64,000 nucleotides of DNA from Streptomyces sp. A2-16 (GTDB taxonomy: Bacteria > Actinomycetota > Actinomycetes > Streptomycetales > Streptomycetaceae): assembly GCF_018128905.1 (NCBI RefSeq), contig NZ_CP063808.1, forward strand, positions 806,001 through 870,000, in the 5' to 3' direction. The notes beneath the pieces were generated by a model that worked only from the letters and a program-made list of their open reading frames with translations, ran no database searches and was not told where the DNA came from. How positions within the stretch are numbered: position 1 is the first letter of the stretch; every line of letters begins with the position of its first letter. Shown in pieces: positions 20,753 through 29,937 of this stretch. The position numbers and the translations under genes were made by a program.

Positions 20753-21616
20753 GTGCACCGCCGGCACAACGGGCTCAGGACAGCAGTCCTCCTCGGGGGA
20801 CTGTCCGCACTCATCATCGTCATCGGCAGCTTCTTCGGCCGCATGGGGTTGGTCGTGGCCGTCCTGATCGCGCTGGGCACCAACGCGTACGCGTACTGGA
20901 ACAGCGACAAGCTGGCTCTACGCGCGATGCGCGCCCGCCCGGTGAGCGAGTTCGAGGCACCGGCGCTGTACCGCATGGTCCGCGAACTCTCCACCCAGGC
21001 CCGTCAGCCCATGCCGCGCCTGTACATCTCGCCGACCGAGGCACCCAACGCTTTCGCGACCGGCCGCAACCCGCGCAACGCCGCCGTGTGCTGCACCGAC
21101 GGCATCCTGCGCATGCTGGACGAGCGCGAACTGCGGGGTGTCATCGGCCACGAACTCAGTCATGTCTACAACCGCGACATCCTGATCTCGTCGGTCGCCG
21201 GTGCTCTCGCCTCCGTGATCATGTTCCTGGTCAACTTCGCCTGGCTGATCCCGATCGGCCGCTCCGACGACGATGACGGCCCGGGCCTCCTCGGCATGCT
21301 GATGATCATGATTCTCGGTCCGCTGGCGGCCACTCTCATCCAGCTGGCCATCAGCCGCTCGCGGGAGTACGAGGCGGACGCGTCCGGCTCCCAGCTCACC
21401 GGCGACCCCCTCGCCCTCGCCAGCGCCCTGCGCAAGCTCGAAATGGGCACCAAGCAGCTGCCGTTGCCTCCCGAGCCGCGCATCGAGACCGCGAGCCACA
21501 TGATGATCGCGAACCCCTTCCGCCCTGGCCAGGGACTGTCCAAGATGTTCTCGACACACCCGCCGATGGCGGAGCGCATCGCCCGGCTCGAGAAGATGGC
21601 AGGTCGACCCCAGTGA
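20753..21616 (+). CDS. htpX: HtpX-like membrane zinc metalloprotease (M48)
   Basis: A 287-residue membrane protease for quality control of membrane proteins. It has two N-terminal helices, the zinc motif HELSH in [15 protein letters not shown], the downstream Glu ligand in [10 protein letters not shown], and further helices between them. GTG at 20753 ([13 protein letters not shown]) has GGAGGG upstream, although the frame is open to 20684. It overlaps the next gene by 4 bp. Confidence 0.9.
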   Translation: MHRRHNGLRTAVLLGGLSALIIVIGSFFGRMGLVVAVLIALGTNAYAYWNSDKLALRAMRARPVSEFEAPALYRMVRELSTQARQPMPRLYISPTEAPNAFATGRNPRNAAVCCTDGILRMLDERELRGVIGHELSHVYNRDILISSVAGALASVIMFLVNFAWLIPIGRSDDDDGPGLLGMLMIMILGPLAATLIQLAISRSREYEADASGSQLTGDPLALASALRKLEMGTKQLPLPPEPRIETASHMMIANPFRPGQGLSKMFSTHPPMAERIARLEKMAGRPQ

Positions 21617-22005
21617 AAACCATCCTGAACGTCATTTGGCTCGTCCTGAGCGGCTTCTGGCTCTTCCTCGCGTACCTGGCCGCGGGCGCGCTGCTCTGCA
21701 TCACCATCATCGGCATCCCGTTCGGGATCGCGGCCTTCCGTATCGGCGTCTACGCCCTGTGGCCCTTCGGGTACACCACGATCGAGCGCCGCGACGCGGG
21801 CGCGCCCTCCTGCCTGGGCAACGTCCTGTGGCTGGTCCTCGCCGGCTGGTGGCTGGCGCTCGGCCACATCGCCACCGGTCTCGTCCTGTGCCTCACGATC
21901 ATCGGCATCCCGTTCGGCATCGCCAACTTCAAGCTGATCCCCGTGTCCCTGTTCCCGCTGGGCCGCGAAATCGTCCCCACGGACGAGCCGTTCGCGGCCC
22001 GCTGA
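21613..22005 (+). CDS. YccF-domain inner membrane protein
   Basis: A 130-residue protein with two copies of the YccF repeat. Each copy has a hydrophobic helix followed by [17 protein letters not shown] or [17 protein letters not shown]. Four membrane segments are expected. Function is unknown in the family. GTG start overlaps the htpX stop, so the two are probably cotranscribed. Confidence 0.88.
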   Translation: MKTILNVIWLVLSGFWLFLAYLAAGALLCITIIGIPFGIAAFRIGVYALWPFGYTTIERRDAGAPSCLGNVLWLVLAGWWLALGHIATGLVLCLTIIGIPFGIANFKLIPVSLFPLGREIVPTDEPFAAR

Positions 22006-22160
22006 CCGGGTGACCCGCAGACCGGTGGGCTGTTGGGCCGCTGGGCCGGTGGAGTGTCACCCCGGCCGAGCTCGCCCCGAGGTTCACCCCGGGTTTTCCA
22101 CAACCCGTAGGTTCTCCACAGGTCTGCCCGACTGTCAGTGCCGCCCTGCATGATGAATGC

Positions 22161-22730
22161 ATGACCGAGAGCGAGCAGTTGCTGGCACGGGTGGCGGACA
22201 AGGCCCGCAGCACCCGTCCGTGGGGCTGGGCTTCCCTCCCCGAGCCGGTGGACGCGGCCACCCTGTCCCGCGCCGAGGCCGCGCTGGGCTTCCGCCTGCC
22301 GCCGCTGCTCGCCGACCTCTACCTGCGGATAGGAGACGGCGGATTCGGTCCCGAGTACGGCCTGTTGCCACTGCTCGACAGCCCTCCGGCAGGCGAGCCC
22401 GCTGCCGTCGTCCAGTACCTGGAGAATCGCAAGAGCGGCAGCAAGGACCCCGACTGGCCCTGGCCCGAGGGTGTCCTGCCGATTTCCCACTGGGGCTGCG
22501 CGATGTACGCGTGCGTGGACTGCCACAGCCCGGAAGCCACCGTCCTCCTCTTCGAGCCGAACGCCGGCGACTGCGACACCTCCTGGTTCGTCGACGCCCC
22601 CACCCTCACGAACTGGCTGCAGACCTGGGTCGACGGCACGGGCTGGTACGAGGAGATGAACGAAGAGCTGGAGATGGCTCCTTGGGCGGAATTCCGGATA
22701 CGCACGGCACCGCCGGCCCACGCGACCTGA
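22161..22730 (+). CDS. SMI1/KNR4 (SUKH) family protein
   Basis: A 189-residue soluble protein. ATLSRAEAALGFRLPPLLADLYLRIGDGGFGPEYGLLPL is the standard SUKH core (a helix followed by L..Y..NGG/GDGG and a strand). SUKH proteins often act as immunity proteins against contact-dependent or polymorphic toxins, but many Streptomyces copies stand alone as here. It is convergent with the permease, with 29 bp between them. Confidence 0.85.
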   Translation: MTESEQLLARVADKARSTRPWGWASLPEPVDAATLSRAEAALGFRLPPLLADLYLRIGDGGFGPEYGLLPLLDSPPAGEPAAVVQYLENRKSGSKDPDWPWPEGVLPISHWGCAMYACVDCHSPEATVLLFEPNAGDCDTSWFVDAPTLTNWLQTWVDGTGWYEEMNEELEMAPWAEFRIRTAPPAHAT

Positions 22731-22759
22731 CGGCCTCCAGGGGCACAAGCCCACGGAAG

Positions 22760-24004
22760 CTACCGCCCCGCCCACCACTTCCGTGCGCCGTACGCCACCA
22801 CGCCGATAGCGAGCACCCCCGCGCCCGCGACCACCGAAACCCCGGGCAGGGCGAACGCCAGCACCACACACCCGAGCAGTCCCACCACCGGCACCCCCCG
22901 GGCCGCCGGAGCCGAACCGAGCGTCCACGCCGACGCGTTGGCCACCGCGTAGTACGCCAGGACACCGAAGGAGGAGAAACCGATCGCGCCCCGTACGTCC
23001 ACCGTGGCGGCGAGGACCGCGACCACCGCGCCCACGGCCAGCTCGGCCCGGTGCGGCACCTGAAAACGGGGATGCACGGCGGACAGCACGCCCGGCAGAT
23101 GCCGATCCCGGGCCATGGCCAGTGTCGTCCTTGAGACACCCAGAATCAGCGCGAGCAGCGAGCCGAGCGCGGCCACGGCAGCACCCACCCGCACCACCGG
23201 CACGAGCCCTGGCACCCCGGCCGCCCGCACGGCCTCGGCCAGCGGTGCGTCCGCACGGCCCAGAGCATCGGCACCGAGCACGGAAAGGACAGCCACCGCC
23301 ACCGCCGCGTACACCACCAACGTGATGCCCAAGGCCAAGGGGATCGCGCGGGGGATGGTGCGTGCGGGGTCCCGCACCTCCTCACCGAGGGTCGCGATAC
23401 GCGCGTACCCGGCGAACGCGAAGAACAGCAGACCGGCCGCCTGCAGCACCCCGTCCACACCACCGGAGACCCCGGCATCCAGCCGCCCGAACTCCGAGGC
23501 ACCGGAGCCCGCACACACGACCACCACGGAAGCGAAGACAGCGAGGACCACCGACACGATCGCCCGGGTCAGCCAGGCGGACTTCTGGATCCCGCCGTAG
23601 TTCACCGCGGTCAGCGCCACCACGGCCGCGACGGCCACGGCATGGGCCTGCCCCGGCCAGACGTACGCCCCCACCGTCAGCGCCATCGCCGCACAGGAGG
23701 CCGTCTTCCCGACCACGAACGCCCAGCCGGCGAGATAACCCCAGAACGGTCCGAGTCGCTCCCGCCCGTACACATAGGTGCCGCCGGAGGCCGGGTACAG
23801 GGCGGCCAGCCGCGCCGAGGAAGTGGCGTTGCAGTAGGCGACCACGGCGGCGAGCGCGAGCCCGAGCAGCAGCCCTGATCCGGCCGCGTGCGCCGCCGGC
23901 CCCAGGGCGGCGAAGATCCCCGCGCCGATCATCGAGCCGAGACCGATGACGACGGCGTCCCCTACTCCCAGCGTGCGCCGCAGCTCGGCACCGGAATGCG
24001 TCAT
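22760..24004 (-). CDS. APC-family amino acid permease
   Basis: A 414-residue transporter with about 12 helices. It opens with LRRTLGVGDAVVIGLGSMIGAGIFAALGP, the substrate-binding glycine-rich helix 1 of APC permeases, and continues with NYGGIQKSAWLTRAIVS and FFAFAGYARIATLGEEVRDP. Substrate is not predictable. ATG at 24004 (MTHSGAEL) was chosen over an upstream frame to 24031. Confidence 0.88.
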   Translation of the reverse strand: MTHSGAELRRTLGVGDAVVIGLGSMIGAGIFAALGPAAHAAGSGLLLGLALAAVVAYCNATSSARLAALYPASGGTYVYGRERLGPFWGYLAGWAFVVGKTASCAAMALTVGAYVWPGQAHAVAVAAVVALTAVNYGGIQKSAWLTRAIVSVVLAVFASVVVVCAGSGASEFGRLDAGVSGGVDGVLQAAGLLFFAFAGYARIATLGEEVRDPARTIPRAIPLALGITLVVYAAVAVAVLSVLGADALGRADAPLAEAVRAAGVPGLVPVVRVGAAVAALGSLLALILGVSRTTLAMARDRHLPGVLSAVHPRFQVPHRAELAVGAVVAVLAATVDVRGAIGFSSFGVLAYYAVANASAWTLGSAPAARGVPVVGLLGCVVLAFALPGVSVVAGAGVLAIGVVAYGARKWWAGR

Positions 24005-24254
24005 GGGCCGCACCCTACTGATCCCCTGCAACCGCGCGGTGCGGCCCTGACGTCCTCTTCAACAACGGGACGCGAACACCCGCTCGACGAAGACCGAACG
24101 CAAGGCGCACAGGCAGGACGTACGAGCAGGCGTGCGAGCAGACCGCACGAGCAAGACGTACGACCCATGTGCACAAGCACTGGCCCTGACTGCCGGGACG
24201 AAGATCACAGTCCCCGGGCAGTGCGGGCACAGCGCGGAAGGGCAGGTTCAGGGC

Positions 24255-24521
24255 ATGAGCATCGTCGGCTGGATCATCCTCGGGCTGTTGGCCGGAGCCA
24301 TCGCCAAGTTCCTGCTGCCGGGCCGGGACCCGGGCGGCTTCATCGGGACGACCCTCATCGGCGTCGCGGGCGCGTTCATCGGCGGCTGGATATCGGCCCG
24401 TTGGCTGGACCACCCGGTCACCAAGAGCTTCTACGACGGGGCCACCTGGGCCGCCGCGATCGGCGGCTCCCTCGTGCTCCTGATCGCCTACCGTCTCCTG
24501 TTCGGCAACTCGCGCGACTGA
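24255..24521 (+). CDS. GlsB/YeaQ/YmgE family membrane protein
   Basis: An 88-residue protein with three membrane segments, opening MSIVGWIILGLLAGAIAKFL and continuing GRDPGGFIGTTLIGVAGAFIGGW, the transglycosylase-associated family pattern. Members are linked to general stress but have no proven activity. The 250 bp upstream hold the divergent promoter region with the permease, with GACGTACGA-type short repeats. Confidence 0.9.
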   Translation: MSIVGWIILGLLAGAIAKFLLPGRDPGGFIGTTLIGVAGAFIGGWISARWLDHPVTKSFYDGATWAAAIGGSLVLLIAYRLLFGNSRD

Positions 24522-24547
24522 CCCCCGAACCGCAGCCAGCAGGCGAG

Positions 24548-24578
24548 AAGGGTGGGCACCGGCCAGGTGCCCACCCTT
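24548..24578. terminator. Bidirectional hairpin terminator
   Basis: A perfect 13-bp stem (AAGGGTGGGCACC and its complement) with a 5-base loop GGCCA lies between the convergent GlsB-like and YajQ genes. It ends in CTT on one strand and AAG on the other, so it can serve both transcripts. Confidence 0.85.
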
Positions 24579-24603
24579 CCTCGTGGATCGGTGGATCAGC
24601 GGC

Positions 24604-25092
24604 TCACCGGTAGTTCACGAACTGGATCGCGAAGTCGAAGTCCTTGCCCTTCAGCAGAGCGATGACGGACTGCAGGTCATCACGGCTCTTCGAGCTGACC
24701 CGCAGCTCGTCGCCCTGGACCTGGGCCTTCACGCCCTTCGGGCCCTCGTCACGGATGATCTTCGCGACCTTCTTGGCGTTGTCCTGGGAGATGCCCTCCT
24801 CGATCGACGCGAAGATCTTGTACTCCTTGCCGGAGAGCTGCGGCTCGCCCGCGTCGAGCGCCTTCAGCGAGATCCCGCGCTTGATCAGCTTGGACTGGAA
24901 GACGTCGAGGACGGCGTTGACCCGGTCCTCGGAGTTCGCCTCCATCAGGATCTTGTCACCGGACCACGAGATCGAGGCACCCACGCCCTTGAAGTCGTAG
25001 CGCTGGGAGATCTCCTTGGCGGCCTGGTTGAGGGCGTTGTCGACCTCCTGCCGCTCGACCTTCGAGACGATGTCGAAACTGGAGTCGGCCAT
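24604..25092 (-). CDS. YajQ family nucleotide-binding protein
   Basis: A 162-residue protein matching YajQ throughout: [20 protein letters not shown], then YDFKG, then [13 protein letters not shown] and a C-terminal [10 protein letters not shown]. Some homologues bind cyclic di-GMP and act as effectors; that function is not demonstrated in actinobacteria generally. ATG at 25092 replaces a non-conserved upstream extension. It is the last protein gene before the element. Confidence 0.93.
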   Translation of the reverse strand: MADSSFDIVSKVERQEVDNALNQAAKEISQRYDFKGVGASISWSGDKILMEANSEDRVNAVLDVFQSKLIKRGISLKALDAGEPQLSGKEYKIFASIEEGISQDNAKKVAKIIRDEGPKGVKAQVQGDELRVSSKSRDDLQSVIALLKGKDFDFAIQFVNYR

Positions 25093-25327
25093 GTCCTGTG
25101 GCTCCTTGTATCGGGGTGCGTATCGGCGTGCGTACGGATGCGTATCGGCGTACGTGGGGGCGGGCGCCGAGCCCGTCGTGGACCCGGGCCGCATCCGCCC
25201 AAGCCTAGTCACCCCATGGCCTCCGGGCGCAGATCAATCGGGTGGCGAAGCACCCCTCGGCATCGGGTATTGTTTACGTCGTTGCCACGGAGCACCGCCG
25301 AAAGACGGTTCGAAGGGCAGCAACCCC

Positions 25328-25409
25328 GGCGGTGTGCCCGAGCGGCCAAAGGGAGCAGACTGTAAATCTGCCGGCTCAGCCTTCCCAGGTTCGAATCCTG
25401 GCGCCGCCA
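25328..25409 (+). tRNA. tRNA-Tyr (anticodon GUA)
   Basis: An 82-base class II tRNA. The acceptor stem GGCGGTG pairs with CGCCGCC. The anticodon loop CTGTAAA sits in the stem GCAGA/TCTGC, a long variable arm follows, and the T-arm is GGTTCGAATCC. CCA is not encoded. The gene is intact at the integrase-proximal end of the element; its 3' part from the anticodon loop is duplicated at 57521. Confidence 0.95.
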
Positions 25410-25417
25410 CGCTGAGA
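25360..25417 (+). repeat. Attachment-site repeat, integrase end
   Basis: 58 bp identical to 57521-57578. It begins in the anticodon loop of tRNA-Tyr (CTGTAAATCTGCC) and ends eight bases past the tRNA. The bases just outside (A before, G after) differ from those at the other copy, which sets the limits exactly. Confidence 0.95.
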
Positions 25418-25463
25418 GAGACCCCCTCTCACCAGGTTAATTACCTGGTGAGAGGGGGTCTCT
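25417..25463 (+). terminator. Element-borne terminator for tRNA-Tyr
   Basis: A perfect 21-bp inverted repeat with the loop TAATT starts exactly at the end of the attachment core. It contains a C5/G5 run and CACCAGGT/ACCTGGTG arms. It terminates the tRNA transcript and, on the other strand, transcripts coming out of int. The chromosome's own tRNA terminator is now at 57579. Confidence 0.88.
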
Positions 25464-25583
25464 GCGTTGCTCGCGCTGTCCGATTCGCTGTGGCCGGGAC
25501 GTGGACGTGTCTCACCTCGTACCGCCCATATCCCACCGTCGATCAGTGCGTGTCCCCCAGGTGTCCCCCGGGGGTGAACATCA

Positions 25584-26963
25584 TCACTCGGGCTCGTTCC
25601 ACTCCCGAAGTGCTGCGTCGATCCGGCTGTTCGCGCGCTCGCGCGTCTGGTCAAGGACCTTGGCGTACACCTTGTGCAGTACCGCGATGCTGTGTCCAGC
25701 ACGGCGGGCACATTCCATGGCGTCCACTCCGGAGCTGAGCCAGAACGAGACGCCGGCGTGCCGGAGGTCGTAGGGACGGCGGGCCAGCAGCGAGGACGTT
25801 TCCGCTTGGGTCAGTACGTCATTCCGGGCTTTGGCCCAAACCTCGCCGTAGCCGGTCTCTTGTAGAACGCCGTTGCGGTTCGTCCGGAAGAGGCGGCCAT
25901 CGGGTGCCGTCCCGTGCGTGGAGATGTGTTCTCGCAGGAGGCGGACGAAGTGCGGTGGGATCGGTACCGGACGGGAGTCCTTCTTCGCGCGGGCCTTGAG
26001 GTGGCGCGTCTCGTGCGCCGTGCCGTCGTCGGTCCAACTCCGTCCGGCGCGGACAACTCCCTGTCGAAGGGTGAGCATCCCCCACCCAGTCTCCGGGAGG
26101 TGGCACTGGTTCACCCGCAGTCCAGCGGCCTCGGCTGGACGCATGGCGGCGTAGTACAGGCACCCGAAGAACGCTTCCAGATGCCGTCCACGCGGGCCCT
26201 GCTCACGCACCCCCGCCAGCAGGGCGCGGACCTGGCGAGGGTTGGCGACGCTCTCGGGGTCCACCGCTTCCACCGACTTCGGGGCGGTCCATTTCACGAT
26301 CGTGATCGGGTTGACCGGAATGGTGAAGTACTGCTTTTCCACGGCGAGTCCAAGAACGTCGCTCAGACAGGCCCGCTTGCGCTTCGCGGTGCGCGGTGAT
26401 GCCTCTTTGCCGTCCAGCCGTAGTGACAACGCGTCCAGAGCGAGACGGACGGTTGCTGGATCCTCCATCGCAGTGACCGGCATGGAGTGCTTGGCGATCC
26501 AGGCGAGGGCACGAGCCACATCGTCCGGTGGGGTCTCGTCCCAACGCTTCCGGTTGTACGCCCACCCGTACAGCGCGCGTCGCATGAGCGCGGCATCGGG
26601 CATTCCCGCCTGCGTCTTCACGAGCGCAGGGGTGATGGTGGCCAGCGCATCGGCGTAGTTCTTCCGCGACTTCGCCGGGGCCAGCGCCCACTTGCGGTCG
26701 ACGTACGCGCGGCTGTGCTCGTACCACGTGACGGAACTCTGCTTGGCGCGCAACTCAGATAGGGGGAGGCCCGTCTCCTCATCGAACTGGTCGCCGCGCC
26801 GTACGGCAGACATCAGTTCCGAGCGACGCCCCTCGGCTTGGACCTTCAGTGCGTAGCTTTTGGAGTGCTTGCGCTCCCCGACCAGCCAGCGCACGCGGTA
26901 GGGCTTCGGACGATCTTTGCGAACCTCGATTGCGTAGAGGCGAACGTCGTAGGTCATTGCCAT
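25584..26963 (-). CDS. Tyrosine-family site-specific integrase
   Basis: A 459-residue recombinase that inserts and, with Xis, excises the element at tRNA-Tyr. The N-terminal arm-binding and core-binding regions end near residue 190. Catalytic residues seen are Arg275 (AAMRPAEAAGL), Arg401 in PYDLRHAG, His424 in RAGHS and the nucleophile Tyr433 in HKVYAK. The first His of the usual HxLRH box is Tyr398, a variant common in actinobacterial integrases. It ends 120 bp inside the element. Confidence 0.95.
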   Translation of the reverse strand: MAMTYDVRLYAIEVRKDRPKPYRVRWLVGERKHSKSYALKVQAEGRRSELMSAVRRGDQFDEETGLPLSELRAKQSSVTWYEHSRAYVDRKWALAPAKSRKNYADALATITPALVKTQAGMPDAALMRRALYGWAYNRKRWDETPPDDVARALAWIAKHSMPVTAMEDPATVRLALDALSLRLDGKEASPRTAKRKRACLSDVLGLAVEKQYFTIPVNPITIVKWTAPKSVEAVDPESVANPRQVRALLAGVREQGPRGRHLEAFFGCLYYAAMRPAEAAGLRVNQCHLPETGWGMLTLRQGVVRAGRSWTDDGTAHETRHLKARAKKDSRPVPIPPHFVRLLREHISTHGTAPDGRLFRTNRNGVLQETGYGEVWAKARNDVLTQAETSSLLARRPYDLRHAGVSFWLSSGVDAMECARRAGHSIAVLHKVYAKVLDQTRERANSRIDAALREWNEPE

Positions 26964-27024
26964 AGGAACTCCAGAAGGGCCCGCCGGAAGCGGGCCCCTC
27001 GTGTCTCGTGCGTGCGGGAGATGG

Positions 27025-27213
27025 TCAGGCGGCAGCGTCTTCCATGGACGCCCACCACGCGTCGAGGTCGACGCGGCGGCAGCGGAGCTGGCCGTTGGGC
27101 AGTTTGATCAGCTTCGGGGCCTTGCCCCGTGCGCGCATTCGATAGAAGGCGGCGCGGCTCATGTCGATCTCTTCGAGGACTTCGGAGAGCTTGAGCATCT
27201 TGGGGCGAGCCAT
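27025..27213 (-). CDS. Excisionase / AlpA-type helix-turn-helix protein
   Basis: A 62-residue winged HTH protein: MLKLSEVLEEIDMSRAAFYRMRARG, then KLIKLPNGQLRCRRVDLDAWW. This is the MerR/Xis-like fold used for directionality control. ATG at 27213 has AAGGAG upstream; the frame extends further but without conserved sequence. It lies directly upstream of int on the same strand. Confidence 0.88.
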   Translation of the reverse strand: MARPKMLKLSEVLEEIDMSRAAFYRMRARGKAPKLIKLPNGQLRCRRVDLDAWWASMEDAAA

Positions 27214-27371
27214 TGTTGCGACTCCTTGTCTCGGGCCTTCTGAGGAATCCGCAACATCCGCCACAGCGCAACATTGCTGGTCAGCGGCTTGGTTCTGTGG
27301 CGGATGCCGGTTGTGTTGCGGATAGGTGCCGCCGCGCGGGGCGCGCGGCGGCACCTTGTGGTTGTGGCTGG

Positions 27372-28628
27372 TCAGCCAGCGATGCGGAGTTGCCGTGTGT
27401 CGGTTTCCGCGGACATGTGGCGGCTCTCGGAGGGGTCTTCCGCCACAGATTCACCCTCGCTGACCTGCAGTGTTGCGGACGTTGCGGATGTTGCGGACTT
27501 CTCGGGGGGAGGGGGGCAGTAGCGGGTCCAGGCGTCGCTGAGGTCTTCCGCGTAGTAGCCCTTGGGAGTGCCGCTGCCGACGCGGATGCCGCGGGGCTTG
27601 ATGGGAGTGTTGTCGGGGCGTACGTACTGGCTCAGGAGCTTGGACAGGCCACGTGCGGTGAGCGGTTTGGTGCTCTGTCCGTCCTCGCTCATATCGGCCC
27701 ACGGGGCGTCATCGAGTCCCAGCAGGACTTCGAGGATGGCGGCGCTGGGCATGCGGTCGGCCCCGCAGAACACCCGGTCGCGCAGATCGGTGAGCAGGCG
27801 CACCCCGAGGGATGCCTCATCACCCTGGGAAGCGGCCTTGATGAGCGCGACGCAGGCGGTGCGGGCCCGTTCGGGCCAGTGCCCGCCGGCCGCGTCGGCG
27901 ACCGCCAGGAGCGGCTCCCATACGTCGGCGGGCCGGTCGGACACACCCTCGGGCATCTCCGGCCAGGCCTGTGCGACCTGGTCATGAATGGTGATGGCCC
28001 AGTCGGCGAGTCGATCCCGCAGAGCGTGGCCCTGCTTCTCGTGGACGCGCCGGCGGTAGGGTTCGGCCTTCTCGTTGGGGGCCTTCTTGCGCATGCGGAT
28101 GATGACCGAGCGGGTCAGGATCGTGTCCGGCAGTGAGCCGAGTCCGGCCATGGCGACCGCGCAGAACGAGGAGAACCACTCGGTGCTTTGGTTCGAGCCG
28201 TCGCCGACGCAGCGCAGGGACTTGGCGCCGCGCCGGTAGCCGGAGTTGAGGAACCCGCGGACCTCTTCGTTGCCGCCGGCCTTGGGACCGAACACGGTGT
28301 CGATCTCGTCGAAGAGTAGCGTCGGGGTTCCTCCGTCAGCCTCCACCAGCCGGAACAGGGCGTTGGCGGAGGCATTGACGGTGGTGGCCGCCCGAGGGGT
28401 GAGGGTCTCCACGATCTCCAGAGCGCGGGACTTGCCCGATCCGGGCTCGGGGGAGAGAAACGCGAGACGGGCGGTGCCGTCGAACGCGTCGATCAAGTGG
28501 GCGTGCGCGTCCCACAGGGCGACCGCGACGTAGGCGTGCTCGGTGGGGAAGACGTTGAACCTGCGGTGGAACGCTTCGACCTCATCGAGTAGCGCGGCGC
28601 CGTCGATGGGGGTGTTGGGGCTGGTCAT
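27372..28628 (-). CDS. DUF3631 P-loop ATPase, likely replicative helicase-like partner
   Basis: A 418-residue protein with Walker A in SPEPGSGKSRALE (about residues 60-72) and Walker B in TLLFDEIDTVFG. An arginine-rich SVIIRMRKK follows, which is the DUF3631 arrangement seen after primases in actinobacterial mobile elements. The ATG overlaps the stop of the 65-residue ORF upstream (ATGA). Together with the prim-pol it probably makes up the replication module; direct helicase activity is unproven. Confidence 0.82.
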   Translation of the reverse strand: MTSPNTPIDGAALLDEVEAFHRRFNVFPTEHAYVAVALWDAHAHLIDAFDGTARLAFLSPEPGSGKSRALEIVETLTPRAATTVNASANALFRLVEADGGTPTLLFDEIDTVFGPKAGGNEEVRGFLNSGYRRGAKSLRCVGDGSNQSTEWFSSFCAVAMAGLGSLPDTILTRSVIIRMRKKAPNEKAEPYRRRVHEKQGHALRDRLADWAITIHDQVAQAWPEMPEGVSDRPADVWEPLLAVADAAGGHWPERARTACVALIKAASQGDEASLGVRLLTDLRDRVFCGADRMPSAAILEVLLGLDDAPWADMSEDGQSTKPLTARGLSKLLSQYVRPDNTPIKPRGIRVGSGTPKGYYAEDLSDAWTRYCPPPPEKSATSATSATLQVSEGESVAEDPSESRHMSAETDTRQLRIAG

Positions 28629-28822
28629 GCGGCGTTCCTCCTTTCGGAGTTACGGGTCGTGCACGCGGTGCGGTGGATCGGAGGAAAGAGCTGAAAGGAC
28701 GCCCTTCGGGCGACCTTCTGTCGGCCGCCCAGGCCCGGCCGTGGCGGAGCGGGCGGGGCGTCCTGCGGCCCGTTGAGGGTGGGGATGAGGCAATCCAGGC
28801 GGGGGGATCGGTTGGTGGTCAC
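28625..28822 (-). CDS. Small hypothetical protein coupled to replication genes
   Basis: 65 codons starting GTG. The start overlaps the prim-pol stop by 4 bp and the stop overlaps the DUF3631 start by 4 bp, so translation would be coupled on both sides. The product is basic (GLGGRQKVARRASFQLFPP) with no recognised domain. The exact overlaps are the main reason for calling it; it may serve mainly as a translational bridge. Confidence 0.55.
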   Translation of the reverse strand: MTTNRSPRLDCLIPTLNGPQDAPPAPPRPGLGGRQKVARRASFQLFPPIHRTACTTRNSERRNAA

Positions 28823-29745
28823 GCGACCTCCCGCGGTGTCGCGTTCGCGACGATCCACTCCATGGCGCTGCGGATCGTGGTGCGGCACTCGACAGCCGGC
28901 AGTCCCGTCGACTCTCCCGCCGCCTGGATTGCCTCTTCGACCGTGTGGCGGTCGATGTGGCCCCAGGCGACGAACCGGGCCACCTTGCACGCACTGCGGT
29001 GCAGCGTGTTGTTGCGGCCGTTCGGACCGCCCTCGCGAGCGGCCCGGATGACCGCGCACTCCCGCTCCAGCGCCGTGCGCGCGGCCTTGCTGCCGTCCAG
29101 CACCGGCGCGAGCGTCGGTGGTGTGGCCGGTTTCGCCGGTTCGGTCAGCAGCGCCGCCAGCCACACGGGCAGGGCGGCCACCGGGGCGGCCTCAGCGACC
29201 TCGTAGGCGCCCTGCGGGGTAGTGCTGCCCGCGGCGACGACGTAGCCGCCCCAGGCGCGGGTGTCGATGTGGGGGGCGAGCCGCTTGACGCTGCACTTCA
29301 ACCGCACGCCGCGCGGGGCCGCGAAGTACACATGCCGGCCCCCGCTGGGAGTCCGCACCTCGTAGGTGCACGGATACGGCTGTCCGGCGCGCTCGCAGAG
29401 CCCCTTGAAGGAAGTGGCGCCGTCAGGCGCTCCTTCTTGCACTTTCTCCTTCGGCATGTCCAGATCGACCACCAGGAGGCCCGCCGGTCCGGTCGCGATC
29501 CCCACGTTGTAGGGGTGGTGGGCCCATGTCGCGTGGATCAGGTTGGGGTCAGTGGTGGCTCGCTGTTCGGGGGTGCGGTGCCCGCCGGCGCATCGTCCGG
29601 TGCTGGGGCAGGCGCGCTCGGGATGTCCGGCGGGCCGCTTGGCGCCCGGAACCAGGGGGATGACGGGCCAACCTCGCTCGCCGCACAGCAGTGCCGCGGC
29701 GAGCAGGTGCAGGGTGCTCGGGGACACAGTGAGGGGCTCGTTCAT
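28819..29745 (-). CDS. Bifunctional DNA primase/polymerase (prim-pol) replication protein
   Basis: A 308-residue protein with a prim-pol N-terminal domain: GWPVIPLVPGAKRPAGHP, HPYNVGIATGPAGLLVVDLDMPK (the DxD metal site) and GGRHVYFAAP. It ends in a helical region. Prim-pol proteins act as replication initiators in one AICE class. It leads the replication operon, and the 192-bp upstream region is divergent with the restriction-like gene and should hold its promoter. Confidence 0.87.
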   Translation of the reverse strand: MNEPLTVSPSTLHLLAAALLCGERGWPVIPLVPGAKRPAGHPERACPSTGRCAGGHRTPEQRATTDPNLIHATWAHHPYNVGIATGPAGLLVVDLDMPKEKVQEGAPDGATSFKGLCERAGQPYPCTYEVRTPSGGRHVYFAAPRGVRLKCSVKRLAPHIDTRAWGGYVVAAGSTTPQGAYEVAEAAPVAALPVWLAALLTEPAKPATPPTLAPVLDGSKAARTALERECAVIRAAREGGPNGRNNTLHRSACKVARFVAWGHIDRHTVEEAIQAAGESTGLPAVECRTTIRSAMEWIVANATPREVA

Positions 29746-29937
29746 GGTGCAGCTCCTTCACCGCGCACTCGCCGGATGTCGGTGGGGTGGTTCATGCTGG
29801 AGACCTCCACAGGTCTTGTGGGACAGGTGGATCAAGGGGCGGCCCGGATCATTGGCGTGAGAGGGCCGTCCCTTTCTGCGCCCGCTGAGGGCGGGCGAGA
29901 TCATGGGGTTGTCAGTGGTGGCGGCTAGATTCGCGGC

